Below the pieces are notes generated by a model. It was not told the DNA's origin, ran no database searches, and was given only the letters and a program-made list of their open reading frames with translations. A stretch of DNA of 64,000 bases, taken from Clostridium uliginosum. Lineage in GTDB: Bacteria; Bacillota; Clostridia; Clostridiales; Clostridiaceae. The stretch is taken from the NCBI RefSeq assembly GCF_900112485.1, contig NZ_FOMG01000019.1:1-64000 (forward strand). Reading direction: 5' to 3'. Position numbers and translations under genes: made by a program. Shown in pieces: positions 1-8,960 of the stretch (its first letter is position 1; each line of letters begins with the position of its first letter).

Positions 1-113
1 TTGTAACCGTTCGTGTTTTCAAACGGTTTGTTTTATATGCACTTTTTTATATTTGAATTTTTTTAAAATTTACTTGACTATTATTAGCTGGTCTATAAGC
101 TATTTGCTTAAAA

Positions 114-151
114 CAAAAAAGGATGAGTATATAAGAAACTCATCCTTTTTA
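114..151. terminator. Intrinsic terminator hairpin
   Basis: A-run, then GGATGAGT, loop, ACTCATCC, then a T-run. The perfect 8-bp stem is flanked by A5 and T5, so it can work in either direction. It lies downstream of the minus-strand gene at 385-2349, beyond the larger palindrome. Confidence 0.75.
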
Positions 152-174
152 CTTTATAAAATTTAATAACATCT

Positions 175-368
175 ATACGTAAAAAAAGAACATATTAGTA
201 CGGAGTGATACATTGTAAATATTGATTTTAGTGTTTCATCATTTATGTTATAGAATTTGCCACTGTCTGAAGCTTTAGCTGAGTTTGACATAATTCTATT
301 GCAGAAATGATATAAACACTTAATCACTATTTACTAGTATCCGTAGTACTAATATGTTCTTTTTAAAA
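175..368. repeat. Terminator-associated palindrome (family 2), copy 1
   Basis: Imperfect inverted repeat of about 190 bp. The outer arms are AAAGAACATATTAGTAC and GTACTAATATGTTCTTT. The centre reads ACTGTCTGA...GAGTTTGACA, as in copies near 19.5, 25.2, 36.8 and 48.5 kb. It ends 17 bp from the stop codon of the minus-strand gene that finishes at 385. It probably serves as that gene's terminator. Confidence 0.75.
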
Positions 369-384
369 ATATAATTATATTATA

Positions 385-2349
385 TTATCTAACCCAAGCT
401 CCGTTAGCAGCTAAAGTACAGCCATCAACAGTTGTGTTAGTAGCCATTCCTCCCCAAGAATTTAAATAATACCAAGTACCATAATCATTTAACCAACCAG
501 TCTTCATTCCTCCCCATGGTTGCATGTAGTACCAAGCTCCATTTACAGGAACCCAACCAGTTTGCATACAACCTGAAGCGTTAGTGTAGTACCAAGTTCC
601 ATTATCATTAATCCATCCAGTCTTCATTGCTCCTCTAGTTCCATCTGAAATTGGATTTAAATAGTACCAAATTCCATTAACGTTCTTCCAGCCAGTAGCC
701 ATCTTTCCGTCATCGTTCATGTAGTACCAAGTACCACCTAAGTTTAACCAACCAGTAGCCTTAGTTCCATCTTCGTTAACATAAGTCCAAGTACCATCAG
801 TAGCTTGTGCCCATCCTTTAGCATCTGTAACTGGCTTTTCATCTTCTTTGTCTTTGTTTCCGATTATTGAATAAACTTCATCGTCATCATCGCTCCAAAC
901 AGCCATGTTGTCTTTATTGTAAACTGATAAATGTGACATTAATCCATCTACTTTATAAACTTTATCCCAATCTTCATCGTTATCCCACTTATAAACGAAT
1001 CCACCATCTACTCTCCATACATTTCCGTCAACGTCTGTATCAATACCTTCTATTTCATCATCACAGTCTTTTTGGATATCTGTATAGTAATATGAACTCT
1101 TTGATTTTAATTCAATTGTTTGAATTTCATGAGCATTTTTGCTATATGCAATTAATTTTCCATTAACAACACTATATGCAAGATCTGTTGAATTTTTTAA
1201 AGAATCCTCAATTTCATCTTTCTTTCCCTCATCATCAGAAACTATATAAGTAGTTACAGTTTTTGCATATTTAGCTCCGTCTGCATCATCAGACGCTTGT
1301 GCTTTTGATATCTTTTGAATAACTTTAAACTCTACAGTATTACATCCTTTATATTCTCCTAGTGTTGCTTTTCCATCTCTTTTAGTAAATGTATAACCAT
1401 CTTCAGCCCCATCAAGACTACCATCCACAGTAACTTTAGCAGCTGCAGTAGTAGTAATACTATTAGTAGCATCTAATTTAGTACCATTTATTTTTTCTAT
1501 ATTATCTACACTTGTAACAATTATATTTGCTCTTCTATAAATATTATTTGAATCTTGTGCAATTGTTTTTGCATTACTAATTGATACTTGAATATCGTCA
1601 TCCTTAAAAAGTTTATCAGTATCAGTATTCTTTAAAGTAACTGTGGCTCCATTACCAGTTGTAGTTTGAACTTTAATCTTACCTATATTATAATCAGCAT
1701 CAATGTATTTACCTTTAGCATCAGTATATACATTGTAGAATGTACCTTTCTTAATTTTAGCAGAATCACCAGTACCTTCTATTTCAATACCCTTTGATGC
1801 ATATTTAACTTGATACCAAGTTTCTCCATACTTATTTCCTGCAATCTCTTTACCATCTAATTTTGGAAATGCTTCTGAGCCATATGCTAAATCACCTGCT
1901 ATTTTATATTCTTCACTTTTTTCTGAATATCTTCCATCTGTATCCTTTTTTATCTTCTTTTTTAAATCTGTTCCTGCATCCTCTGCATTATCTTCTTGGA
2001 TATTATCATCTGTTACTTTACCATTTGTTAAATCAACAAAATAATCTCCATCTTGTATTTTAAGATACTTTTGTGATTTAATTCCATCAAAATCATCTCC
2101 TGAATCAAGATCTTCTAACGGAGTATATTTACCATCTTTTAAATAGTAAATTTCATCATTGTCTTCTTTAACAACATCTCCATCAATAACAAAAGTTCCA
2201 TCTTTGTAAGCTTGTATATTATAAACCGTACCATCTTTTGATTCTATCCTCTTATAATCAGCTGCATTAACCCCAGTAGCTGGAACTAATGAAATTACAG
2301 CTGCTGCTGCAACTAATCCCGCCGTTATTTTGTTTGCTCTTTTAATCAT
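385..2349 (-). CDS. Secreted cell-wall-binding repeat protein (paralogue A)
   Basis: 654-aa exported protein. Residues 1-29 form a signal peptide with a basic start, an Ala/Val-rich core and likely cleavage after VNA. A charged, Asp/Lys-rich domain of unknown function follows (about 30-505). Residues 511-654 hold about seven choline-binding-type cell-wall repeats (GWxxxxGxWYYxxxxGxMxTGW). Such repeats bind choline or other decorations on wall teichoic or lipoteichoic polymers, so the protein should sit on the cell surface. The N-terminal domain is shared with the next gene (3386-5146), including VFVIDGDV-like and YFVDLTNGKVTD segments, so the two are tandem duplicates. No enzymatic motif is visible. 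The ATG follows a good AGGGGGAAA site. The role is unknown; an abundant wall or S-layer-like component is possible. Confidence 0.85.
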   Translation of the reverse strand: MIKRANKITAGLVAAAAVISLVPATGVNAADYKRIESKDGTVYNIQAYKDGTFVIDGDVVKEDNDEIYYLKDGKYTPLEDLDSGDDFDGIKSQKYLKIQDGDYFVDLTNGKVTDDNIQEDNAEDAGTDLKKKIKKDTDGRYSEKSEEYKIAGDLAYGSEAFPKLDGKEIAGNKYGETWYQVKYASKGIEIEGTGDSAKIKKGTFYNVYTDAKGKYIDADYNIGKIKVQTTTGNGATVTLKNTDTDKLFKDDDIQVSISNAKTIAQDSNNIYRRANIIVTSVDNIEKINGTKLDATNSITTTAAAKVTVDGSLDGAEDGYTFTKRDGKATLGEYKGCNTVEFKVIQKISKAQASDDADGAKYAKTVTTYIVSDDEGKKDEIEDSLKNSTDLAYSVVNGKLIAYSKNAHEIQTIELKSKSSYYYTDIQKDCDDEIEGIDTDVDGNVWRVDGGFVYKWDNDEDWDKVYKVDGLMSHLSVYNKDNMAVWSDDDDEVYSIIGNKDKEDEKPVTDAKGWAQATDGTWTYVNEDGTKATGWLNLGGTWYYMNDDGKMATGWKNVNGIWYYLNPISDGTRGAMKTGWINDNGTWYYTNASGCMQTGWVPVNGAWYYMQPWGGMKTGWLNDYGTWYYLNSWGGMATNTTVDGCTLAANGAWVR

Positions 2350-2694
2350 TTTATTTCCCCCTATTTCAGTATTATTTTAATTATATGCATGCTACAAAAT
2401 AAATATTTTTGTGTTTTTTATGCTTGTTGTTATATTTTCATTTTGTAGCTTCTTAAGTGTTCAATCTTTTATTTGTTAAATTATATAGTTGCATACTTTT
2501 TAATTGTGTGAACTTTTTGATTTATTTAATTTTTAACTTTAATTGTGTAAACTTTTTAATTTATTTGATTTTTATTTTCAAACCTTAAGTCTTAAGTCTT
2601 ATTTCTTTTAAAATTGAATATTGTACTGTACTTATAACTACAATTTTTATTATATTAAAAGTAATATAAAATATATTTCATATTTTTACTTTTC

Positions 2695-2755
2695 TGCTAT
2701 ATAATACAAATCAAATTTTATATTTGGGTACCTTTTTTAATTTTTTTGTCAGAAT
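2695..2755 (-). promoter_or_regulatory. Conserved upstream block of the wall-protein genes (copy A)
   Basis: Read on the minus strand it has TGACAAAAAA, then AAAGGTACC, AAATATAAAA, TGTATTATATAG and GAAAAGTAAA. The same order recurs upstream of 3386-5146 (about 5340-5397). Conservation between paralogues with otherwise diverged leaders points to a shared promoter or operator. Which sigma factor or regulator reads it cannot be told from sequence. Confidence 0.45.
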
Positions 2756-2871
2756 TTATATTTTAGAAGAAGTGTAACTCCTGATTACTAAGAGCTTAAG
2801 ATAAGTTTTTAAAGACTAAAAAATATTATCTTTAGAAACTTGAATGAAAATAACAAAGCTAATTTAAACCG

Positions 2872-2920
2872 TAATAATACTGCTAAAGAATTAATTAATA
2901 TTCTTTAGCAGTATTACTTT
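2872..2920. terminator. Long perfect hairpin, terminator-like
   Basis: AATACTGCTAAAGAAT and ATTCTTTAGCAGTATT form a 16-bp stem with a very short loop, followed on the plus strand by ACTTTT. It lies in a gene-free stretch, so it could end an unannotated small RNA or readthrough. Confidence 0.5.
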
Positions 2921-3194
2921 TAAACTCAGAAAAATTAATTAGGAAATATGTTTATTTTTAATAATCACTATATACTACAACCCAATTTCCTAATTTAGGT
3001 ACTTTTTTTGTAATATTATTCTTATAAAATCTAATTTTTCTAATATAAAATTTAAGTACACTTAATTTTTATCCATAAAAAAGAATTTTTTTACTTTATA
3101 TTCCATTGTATTATTGTTTTAAATAAAAAGAACCCTACAAGGTAGACTTTTTATTAATTGCCTATCTTATAGGGTACATTTTATTGAATAATAC

Positions 3195-3335
3195 GGTACA
3201 ATTTATTTTATATATGCTCTATTTAATATAATTCATTATTTACATGGTTAACCTCTAAATATATACTAGAGATTCTAAATGAATTTAAATTAATAGTGGC
3301 TTTTATAATCTATATATTTCTAAAAACACGTCTAT
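3195..3335. repeat. AT-rich palindromic repeat, matches 52736-52860
   Basis: The shared segments include ATATAATTCATTATTTA and ATGGTTAA.CTCTAAATA, followed by AGAGAT and imperfectly complementary arms. The two copies are about 49 kb apart, both in gene-free DNA. Confidence 0.6.
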
Positions 3336-3340
3336 ATGCA

Positions 3341-3372
3341 AAAAAAATAGGGATAAAAATCCCTATTTTTTA
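3341..3372. terminator. Intrinsic terminator of the 3386-5146 gene
   Basis: AAAAAATAGGGAT-AAAA-ATCCCTATTTTTT. It is only 14 bp beyond the stop codon. The stem is the same AAATAGGGAT sequence that forms the outer arms of the large palindromes near 19.5, 25.2 and 36.8 kb, here with nothing inserted in the loop. Confidence 0.85.
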
Positions 3373-3385
3373 ATATTATATTATA

Positions 3386-5146
3386 TTATCTGATCCAAGC
3401 TCCGTTAGCTCCTAGGTTGCATCCATCAATAGTTGTGTTAGCAGCCATTCCGCCCCATGCTTGCATGTAGTACCAAGTACCATTGTCATTTAACCAACCA
3501 GTCTTCATTCCGCCCCATGATTCCATGAAGTACCAAGTTCCTCCTACATTAGTCCAACCAGTCTTAATTGCTCCCCATGATTGCATGAAGTACCAATTTC
3601 CTCCTACGTTAGTCCATCCAGTAGCCATAACTCCGTCATCTTTTAAGTAGTACCAAGTACCATTTAAGTTTAACCAACCAGTAGCTTTAGTTCCATCTTC
3701 TTTAACATAAGTCCAAGTACCATCTGTAGCTTGTACCCATCCTTTAGTAGTTACAACTGGCTTTTCTTCTTCTGTTTTGTTTCCGATTACTGAATAAACT
3801 TCATCTTTTTGATTCCAAGCAACCATGTTGTCTTTATTATAAACTGAGAATTCATTCATTGATCCGTCTACTTTATAAACTTTATCCCAATCTTTATCGT
3901 TATTAAATTCATAAATGTATCCACCATCTAATCTCCATACATTTCCATCAACATCTACTTCTACAGCTTTTGCATCTTCAGCATCAACATTTGTGATGTC
4001 AGTGTAAGTATATCCTTTGCTTACTTTTAAGTCTATTGTTTGAACATCTACTTTTCCAGTAACTGTTGTATCACAAGCAATAACTTTTCCGCCAGCAATA
4101 CTGAAGTTTGCACCAGAAAGTAAAGTTTTGCTATTAACACCCTTATCGTCAGATATTACATAGTTAGTTACTGATTTAGAATATTTAGCTCCATCAACAT
4201 CTCCTGAATCTTGAGCTTTTGATATCTTTTGGATAACATTAAATGATACTGTTTTATTATCAGTTGTTGTAAATGTCTTACCTGAAGCAGCACAGTTTGT
4301 AGCATCAAGAGTAAGTCCATTAACTGATGTTATTGTAGCTACACCAGTAGTTTTAAGTGTAATAGTTGCTGTTCTATAAATATTGTTAGAATCTTGTCCT
4401 ATTACAGTAGAAGCTGAAACGTATGATGACAATTGCTTTGTTTCAACAGTACCTGAAGTAACTCCAGCAGTGTCATAGGCATCCTTTGTATTGTCTACTG
4501 TTGTTGTTTTAACAGAAGCACCAGTTGTTGTTTCAACTTTAACTTTTCCTAAGTTATAATCAGCATCGATGTAGTTTCCTTTTGCATCAGTATAAACATT
4601 TAAGTTTCCACCAATAGCTACATTATTTGTAGCTTTTGTAGCAGTATAAGTAGTTCCATACCAAGTTTCACCAAACTTGTTTCCTGTTAATTCTGTTAAT
4701 GTAACATTTGCAGCATCATTACTGTATCTGTCATCTACTTTATCTTTAACTTTCTTTCTTAAAGCCATTGAAGCATCATCAGCGTTGTTTTCTGCTAACT
4801 TCTCATCTGTTACTTTACCATTTGTTAAATCAACAAAGTAATCTCCAGAGTCAACATTAAGATACTTGTCTCCATAAGCTCCTGTGAAAGTTGATCCTGA
4901 ATCAACATTTTCTAATTGAGTGTATTTTCCAGCATTTAAGAAGTATACTGCATCTGTACCTTTCTCTTTAACGTCTCCATCAATAACGAAAGATCCATCT
5001 TTGTATGCTTTAGCACTGTAAACAGTACCTTCCTTTGATTCTATTCTCTTTACATCTGCAGCGTTAGCAGCAGTTGCTGGTACTAATGAAACTACAGCAG
5101 CAGCAGCTACTAATAATGATGTTATTTTATTTGCTCTTTTAAACAT
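3386..5146 (-). CDS. Secreted cell-wall-binding repeat protein (paralogue B)
   Basis: 586-aa paralogue of the protein at 385-2349. A signal peptide occupies residues 1-29 (cleavage after ANA). The shared N-terminal domain follows, then a Thr/Val-rich middle region. Residues 468-586 hold about six choline-binding-type wall repeats ending NGAWIR. The matching ends and divergent middles suggest duplication followed by divergence of the exposed part. Each gene has its own leader and terminator, so they are separate transcription units. The high Thr, Ser, Ala and Gly content and preferred codons would fit a highly expressed surface protein. That is inference; no catalytic motif is seen. Confidence 0.85.
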   Translation of the reverse strand: MFKRANKITSLLVAAAAVVSLVPATAANAADVKRIESKEGTVYSAKAYKDGSFVIDGDVKEKGTDAVYFLNAGKYTQLENVDSGSTFTGAYGDKYLNVDSGDYFVDLTNGKVTDEKLAENNADDASMALRKKVKDKVDDRYSNDAANVTLTELTGNKFGETWYGTTYTATKATNNVAIGGNLNVYTDAKGNYIDADYNLGKVKVETTTGASVKTTTVDNTKDAYDTAGVTSGTVETKQLSSYVSASTVIGQDSNNIYRTATITLKTTGVATITSVNGLTLDATNCAASGKTFTTTDNKTVSFNVIQKISKAQDSGDVDGAKYSKSVTNYVISDDKGVNSKTLLSGANFSIAGGKVIACDTTVTGKVDVQTIDLKVSKGYTYTDITNVDAEDAKAVEVDVDGNVWRLDGGYIYEFNNDKDWDKVYKVDGSMNEFSVYNKDNMVAWNQKDEVYSVIGNKTEEEKPVVTTKGWVQATDGTWTYVKEDGTKATGWLNLNGTWYYLKDDGVMATGWTNVGGNWYFMQSWGAIKTGWTNVGGTWYFMESWGGMKTGWLNDNGTWYYMQAWGGMAANTTIDGCNLGANGAWIR

Positions 5147-5339
5147 AATTTTTTTCTCCCCTTATCTTTTCGTAATTTTTAATTTTAATCATTTCAATTA
5201 AAATTTTTCATCTTTTGTGTTTGTAATTTTTATCTTTTGTAATTCAAGATTTTTACCTTTTGTTTTGAATTACTTGTAAAAGTTTCACGTGAAAAACTTA
5301 ATAATCCATTTTAACTATGGAATATTATTTCACATTTAC

Positions 5340-5397
5340 TTTTCGATACATAATACAGCCACTTTTTTATATTTCGGTCCTTTTTTGTCATACTTTA
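5340..5397 (-). promoter_or_regulatory. Conserved upstream block of the wall-protein genes (copy B)
   Basis: On the minus strand: TGACAAAAAAGGACCG, AAATATAAAA, GGCTGTATTATGTATCG, AAAAGTAAA. The order and sequence match 2695-2755. It lies about 200-250 bp before the start codon, so a long 5' leader is implied if it is the promoter. Confidence 0.45.
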
Positions 5398-5572
5398 TAC
5401 TTTTTTGTCTGTTTTTTTATATTTTTCATTATATTTAATTCTTTTTCTTAGATAATTTTAGTTATATTAATATTATTTTCATATTATTCTTTAATTATCC
5501 AATTAAATATTTCTTATTTTACTGATAAAAGTATCAATTTATTTCTTATATTCTCTTTTTTATACTATAGCT

Positions 5573-5642
5573 TAGGAATATTCAAAAAATAACAAGTCAG
5601 TATGTTAGGATATTTGTCTTGTTGTTTTCTTTCATATGCCTA
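5573..5642. repeat. AGGCACAT-family palindrome (family 1), degenerate
   Basis: Left arm ATATTCAAAAAATAACAAGTCAGTATG, written in two parts as ATATTCAAAAAAT + AACAAGTCAGTATG; right arm CTTGTTGTTTTCTTTCATATGCCTA. Non-coding. Confidence 0.6.
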
Positions 5643-5742
5643 TCTAAATATATTACAAAATTAACCTAGTATTAATTTTTATTTATTTCAAATAATAATA
5701 TTGTCAATATTATTGCTTCTACACAATGGTTATCTTTAATAT

Positions 5743-5782
5743 AAGGCACATCTTTGTCTATTATTTTCTCTCATGTGCCTAA
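5743..5782. repeat. AGGCACAT-family palindrome (family 1), short derivative
   Basis: AAGGCACATCTTTG...CTCATGTGCCTAA. Only the two ends of the element remain. Confidence 0.6.
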
Positions 5783-5847
5783 ATCTCTTTTATTACATTA
5801 TTATTTCAGATATTTCAAATAAAAAAATTAAGGAAGTGACATGTTCT

Positions 5848-6093
5848 ATGGCTAAAGAAGAGTCTCCTTATCTTCCAAAGGTAAGAACAGACTATCATCC
5901 AGATAATGATGATATAAAAAGTTCTTCATGTGGAGTATCTACTTATATACCTAATCCAGCAGTAGATGATATTGCCTCTAATAACATTGTCTGTCCTGAA
6001 TTTGACTACACAGACAATATGGGATCAACAGAATACTTTGACTTAAACTCACCCCATCCAGAGCAAAGTTATATTAAACACTGTAACAGCTAA
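5848..6093 (+). CDS. Small hypothetical protein, Cys-containing
   Basis: 81-aa protein. The start is the ATG preceded by AGGAAGTG at 5831-5838; an in-frame upstream ATG at 5773 has no ribosome-binding site. There is no signal peptide or membrane segment. The composition is polar, with many Asp, Asn, Ser and Pro and three Cys residues (SSCG, IVCP, KHCNS). A strong intrinsic terminator follows 38 bp downstream, which supports a real monocistronic gene. I do not recognise the family. A small spore or stress protein would fit its size and composition, but that is only a guess. Confidence 0.6.
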   Translation: MAKEESPYLPKVRTDYHPDNDDIKSSSCGVSTYIPNPAVDDIASNNIVCPEFDYTDNMGSTEYFDLNSPHPEQSYIKHCNS

Positions 6094-6131
6094 TTTAAAC
6101 ATTAGATGTTTGAAAAAATTCACCCCTAAAC

Positions 6132-6166
6132 AAAAAGGTGGAGAAATTAATTCTCCACCTTTTTTA
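6132..6166 (+). terminator. Intrinsic terminator
   Basis: AAAAAGGTGGAGAA-TTAA-TTCTCCACCTTTTTT: a 12-bp GC-containing stem with a T-run, just after the small gene at 5848-6093. Confidence 0.9.
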
Positions 6167-6382
6167 TATTCAATTTTATTACTGTATTGTAGATTATTGA
6201 CGATAATTAAATAAAAAATAGTTATATTGTCTTAAATGTAGAGCAATACTACTGCTTAGTATATTAAATATAAATAATTATTGATATAATATATTAAAGA
6301 CAAAAAAATAATGATAATTTTTTACTTAATTTTTATTTTATGTATTACAAATGTATACTATATAACTTTAAAATTGGCCCTA

Positions 6383-6502
6383 TTTTAAGCCGTGTTGATA
6401 TTGTTACACCTTTTGACTCTCACTTAAGAGTTCTGAAAGTCGAATTCTAATACACGCTTCACAAAAGTGTGCAATATAAACACTCTATTAAAACAGAGCG
6501 TA
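6383..6502. repeat. GTGTTGATATTGT-family palindrome (family 3), deletion derivative
   Basis: Starts TTTTAAGCCGTGTTGATATTG and ends CAATATAAACACTCTATTAAA. Internal ACTTAAGAGTTCTGAAAG and GAATTCTAATACACG match the full copies at 50334-50575 and 63779-64000. It ends about 30 bp upstream of the chemoreceptor start and so lies in its promoter or leader region. Confidence 0.7.
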
Positions 6503-6531
6503 AAAATTGAAAACAAAGGAAGTGTAAAATT

Positions 6532-8637
6532 ATGAAAAAACTTAGTTTAGGTGCAAAAATTAGTATAAGCATAGGACTTATAGTACTTATATGTTATTTA
6601 GGAGTATTTTCAACTATATTACTTCAGTTGCGATCACAAAGTATAAATGAAAGCGAAGTTTTAGCAAAAGAAGCATCAAAATCATATACTTCTGAGATTA
6701 CATCAAATTTTAAAAATCTTGAAATTATAGTTAAAGGATTAAGAAGTGCAGTAACTAAGCAAATGGAATCAGGTATACAAAATAGAGAGTCTATCATAGA
6801 AATGCAAAAAGAAACTTTAACTATGAATCCTGAAGTTTTTGGGATAACAGTAGCATTTGAAGCAAATGCTTTTGATGGAAAAGATTCTTTATACAAGGGC
6901 AAACCTGAATTTGGTGAAAACGGTATGTTTATACCATATGTAAGCAGACTAGATAATTCTTTTGTAGTAGAAGGGGCTTACAATTCTGAAACAGAAATGA
7001 CTTGGTATAATAAACCTAAAGAGCTAAATGGAACATACATTACAGAACCAACTACTTATAATATTAATGGAAAAGATATTCAAATGGCATCATTAGCAAT
7101 ACCTATCCTCGATAAAAGTAATAAATTTTTAGGTGTAATATCAATAGATTATAATCTTGATACATTAAATAAAATTATATCTGATAAGAAACCTCTTGGC
7201 GGAACTGTTGAATTAATATCAAATCATGGAATTTATGTAGCAAGTGGTGAAGATTCAAGTTTAGTAATGAAAGATGCTAAAAGCAATAATGCAACATGGA
7301 AAAACATTATAAATGAAACATCACAAGGAAAAGATTTCATGACTTATGGAAAGTCTGTTACAAAAAATCAAGATGTATTAATGGTATCAAATCCAGTTAA
7401 TTTAGAAGGAACTAATACGAATTGGATTTTATGCAGTCAAATTCCAAAACAAAACATATTAGAAGGATATAACAACATACTAAAAAATGTTATAACAATA
7501 GCAATTATATCTTTAATTATTGTTATTTTAGTAATTGTATTAGTAATTAAGAAAATGATAAAAGGGATACAATATGCAGAAAGTCAACTAAATTTATTAT
7601 CTAAAGGTGATCTTACTATAGAATTTGATAATGTTTATTTAAACAAAGAAGATGAAATAGGAAAAATGTTTAACTCAATGAATGAAATGAAAAAATCTTA
7701 TAGAGATATAATAAGAGGCGTTAAAGATGAATGTACTATAGTACTAGATTCTATAAATACTACTAATGAAAAAATTGGAGATTTAAATGTAAAAATATCT
7801 GATGTATCTGCAACAACAGAAGAACTATCAGCTGGTATGGAAGAAACTGCAGCTTCAGTACAAGAAATAAATTCTTCATCAACAGAAATGGGCAGAATGC
7901 TAAGTAATATGGTTTCAAATGTAGAAAGTGGTGGAAAAACTGCAAAAGAAATAAAAGAAAGAGCTGTAAATCTTAAATCTTCAGCAATAAAATCTCAAGA
8001 AAAATCTAATAATATAACTTATGAACTTAAAAAAAGTTTGGAAGTGTCTTTAGAAAAATCTAAAGCTGTAGAGCAAATAAATGTTTTGACTGATGAAATA
8101 TTAGAAATAACTTCTCAAACTAATCTTTTAGCTTTAAATGCAGCGATAGAATCTGCAAGAGCAGGGGAAGCTGGGAAAGGGTTTGCCGTTGTAGCAAATG
8201 AGATAAGAGGACTTGCTGAAAATTCAAAAGAAACAGCAATTAAAATTCAACAAATAAGTAAAGATGTAACTGAAGCAGTTAATGGACTTAAGCAAAGTTC
8301 TAATGAAGTTATTAATTTTATTAGCAATCAAGTGGTCGATGATTATATTAAGCTTGTTGATACAGGAGAACAATATAAAAATGATTCAAGTATATTTAAT
8401 GATTTAGTTACTACTATTAGTGAAACTTCAGAAAAATTGCTTCATTCAACTGAAAGTATAATTTCAGCTATAGATGAAGTAGCACTAGCAACAAATGAAG
8501 GTGCTGATGGTACAAGCATTATTGCTACTAAAGCAACAGATGTAGTTCATTTGACAGAAGAATTTGTAAATCAAACATATAGAACTAAAGAATGCGTAGA
8601 TAAACTATTAGACACAGTATCAGTATTTAAAATTTAA
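6532..8637 (+). CDS. Methyl-accepting chemotaxis protein with dCache-type sensor
   Basis: 701-aa transmembrane chemoreceptor. TM1 is at about 10-30 and a large extracellular sensor of dCache size and pattern spans about 35-320. TM2 is at about 322-344, HAMP at about 345-400, and the cytoplasmic signalling helices run to the C-terminus. The hairpin tip that contacts CheA/CheW is visible as [20 protein letters not shown] at about residues 525-545. Paired [15 protein letters not shown] segments resemble methylation helices. The ATG has a good AAAGGAAGTG site. It is preceded and followed by family 3 palindromes. The ligand is unknown. Confidence 0.93.
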   Translation: MKKLSLGAKISISIGLIVLICYLGVFSTILLQLRSQSINESEVLAKEASKSYTSEITSNFKNLEIIVKGLRSAVTKQMESGIQNRESIIEMQKETLTMNPEVFGITVAFEANAFDGKDSLYKGKPEFGENGMFIPYVSRLDNSFVVEGAYNSETEMTWYNKPKELNGTYITEPTTYNINGKDIQMASLAIPILDKSNKFLGVISIDYNLDTLNKIISDKKPLGGTVELISNHGIYVASGEDSSLVMKDAKSNNATWKNIINETSQGKDFMTYGKSVTKNQDVLMVSNPVNLEGTNTNWILCSQIPKQNILEGYNNILKNVITIAIISLIIVILVIVLVIKKMIKGIQYAESQLNLLSKGDLTIEFDNVYLNKEDEIGKMFNSMNEMKKSYRDIIRGVKDECTIVLDSINTTNEKIGDLNVKISDVSATTEELSAGMEETAASVQEINSSSTEMGRMLSNMVSNVESGGKTAKEIKERAVNLKSSAIKSQEKSNNITYELKKSLEVSLEKSKAVEQINVLTDEILEITSQTNLLALNAAIESARAGEAGKGFAVVANEIRGLAENSKETAIKIQQISKDVTEAVNGLKQSSNEVINFISNQVVDDYIKLVDTGEQYKNDSSIFNDLVTTISETSEKLLHSTESIISAIDEVALATNEGADGTSIIATKATDVVHLTEEFVNQTYRTKECVDKLLDTVSVFKI

Positions 8638-8641
8638 CTAT

Positions 8642-8688
8642 TTTACTATGTTAAAGAGTGTTGATATTGTAATATAAAACTCAATTAA
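8642..8688. repeat. GTGTTGATATTGT-family palindrome (family 3), remnant
   Basis: CTATGTTAAAGAGTGTTGATATTGTAATATAAA, split here as CTATGTTAAAGA + GTGTTGATATTGTAATAT. It starts 5 bp after the chemoreceptor stop codon. Confidence 0.55.
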
Positions 8689-8716
8689 CTCCTATACCCA
8701 TCTTCACCAAATTAAA

Positions 8717-8883
8717 GGGGTTGTCTCATAATGCAAATCATTTAATGATATGATGTATATTCAAAAAAAATAGAAATAACATTTATGGAAGAAGCATTGA
8801 AAAATAAGCTTAGAGTTTCTTCTTTAATAAATGTTATTTCTATTTCTTTGTTATTACTTCACTTGATAATTCTGAGACAGCGC
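8717..8883. repeat. MITE with GGGG(C/T)TGTCTCA ends (family 4), copy 1
   Basis: Inverted-repeat element of about 167 bp without a transposase. The ends are GGGGTTGTCTCATAAT and GAATTCT-type GAGACAGCGCC. Internal inverted copies of AGAAATAACATTTAT flank a centre containing AAAATAAGCTTAGA. It is inverted relative to copies at 42.6 and 53.0 kb. Ends of this type are known for IS1182-like and related insertion sequences, so mobilisation in trans is plausible. Confidence 0.75.
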
Positions 8884-8897
8884 CTTTTCTATTTCCT

Positions 8898-8960
8898 AAG
8901 GCACATTCAAAAAAATAATAGACCAGTAAGCTCGTCTATTATTTTATTTCATGTGCCTAA
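8898..8960. repeat. AGGCACAT-family palindrome (family 1), 63 bp
   Basis: AAGGCACATTCAAAAAAATAA ... TTATTTTATTTCATGTGCCTAA (arms about 22 bp), centre GACCAGTAAGCTCGTC. Its right end supplies the stop codon of the minus-strand gene 8957-10900 (CTA at 8957-8959). Confidence 0.75.

Larger units (their letters stand above)
1..384. other. Gene-free left edge: hairpins and a promoter-like block
   Basis: There is no gene here. A short hairpin (ACCGTT/AACGGT) lies at about 6-28. A strong intrinsic-terminator hairpin is at 114-151 and a long palindromic repeat is at 175-368 (both listed separately). The stretch at about 40-75 contains CACTTTTTTATATTT. The same 15-mer occurs upstream of the cell-wall-binding protein gene at 3386-5146, which suggests that another minus-strand paralogue of that family may start just left of the window. 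That last point is inference. Confidence 0.5.
2350..3385. other. Long intergenic region between the two wall-protein genes
   Basis: It holds the promoter and leader of the 385-2349 gene, with the shared block at 2695-2755. It also has three hairpins: 2872-2920 (ATACTGCTAAAGAAT paired with its complement), 3128-3176 (ACCCTA...TAGGGT) and the terminator at 3341-3372. A repeat at about 3195-3335 matches 52736-52860. I see no coding region. Confidence 0.6.
5147..5847. other. Gene-free leader and repeat region
   Basis: It contains the upstream block and leader of the 3386-5146 gene (block at about 5340-5397) and two small AGGCACAT-family palindromes (5573-5642 and 5743-5782). It also holds the AT-rich upstream region of the small gene at 5848. 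No reading frame here looks coding. Confidence 0.55.

Noticed and set aside
8717-8883. Complete insertion sequence
   Set aside because: The element is under 200 bp and holds no transposase frame, so it can only be a non-autonomous (MITE-like) element.
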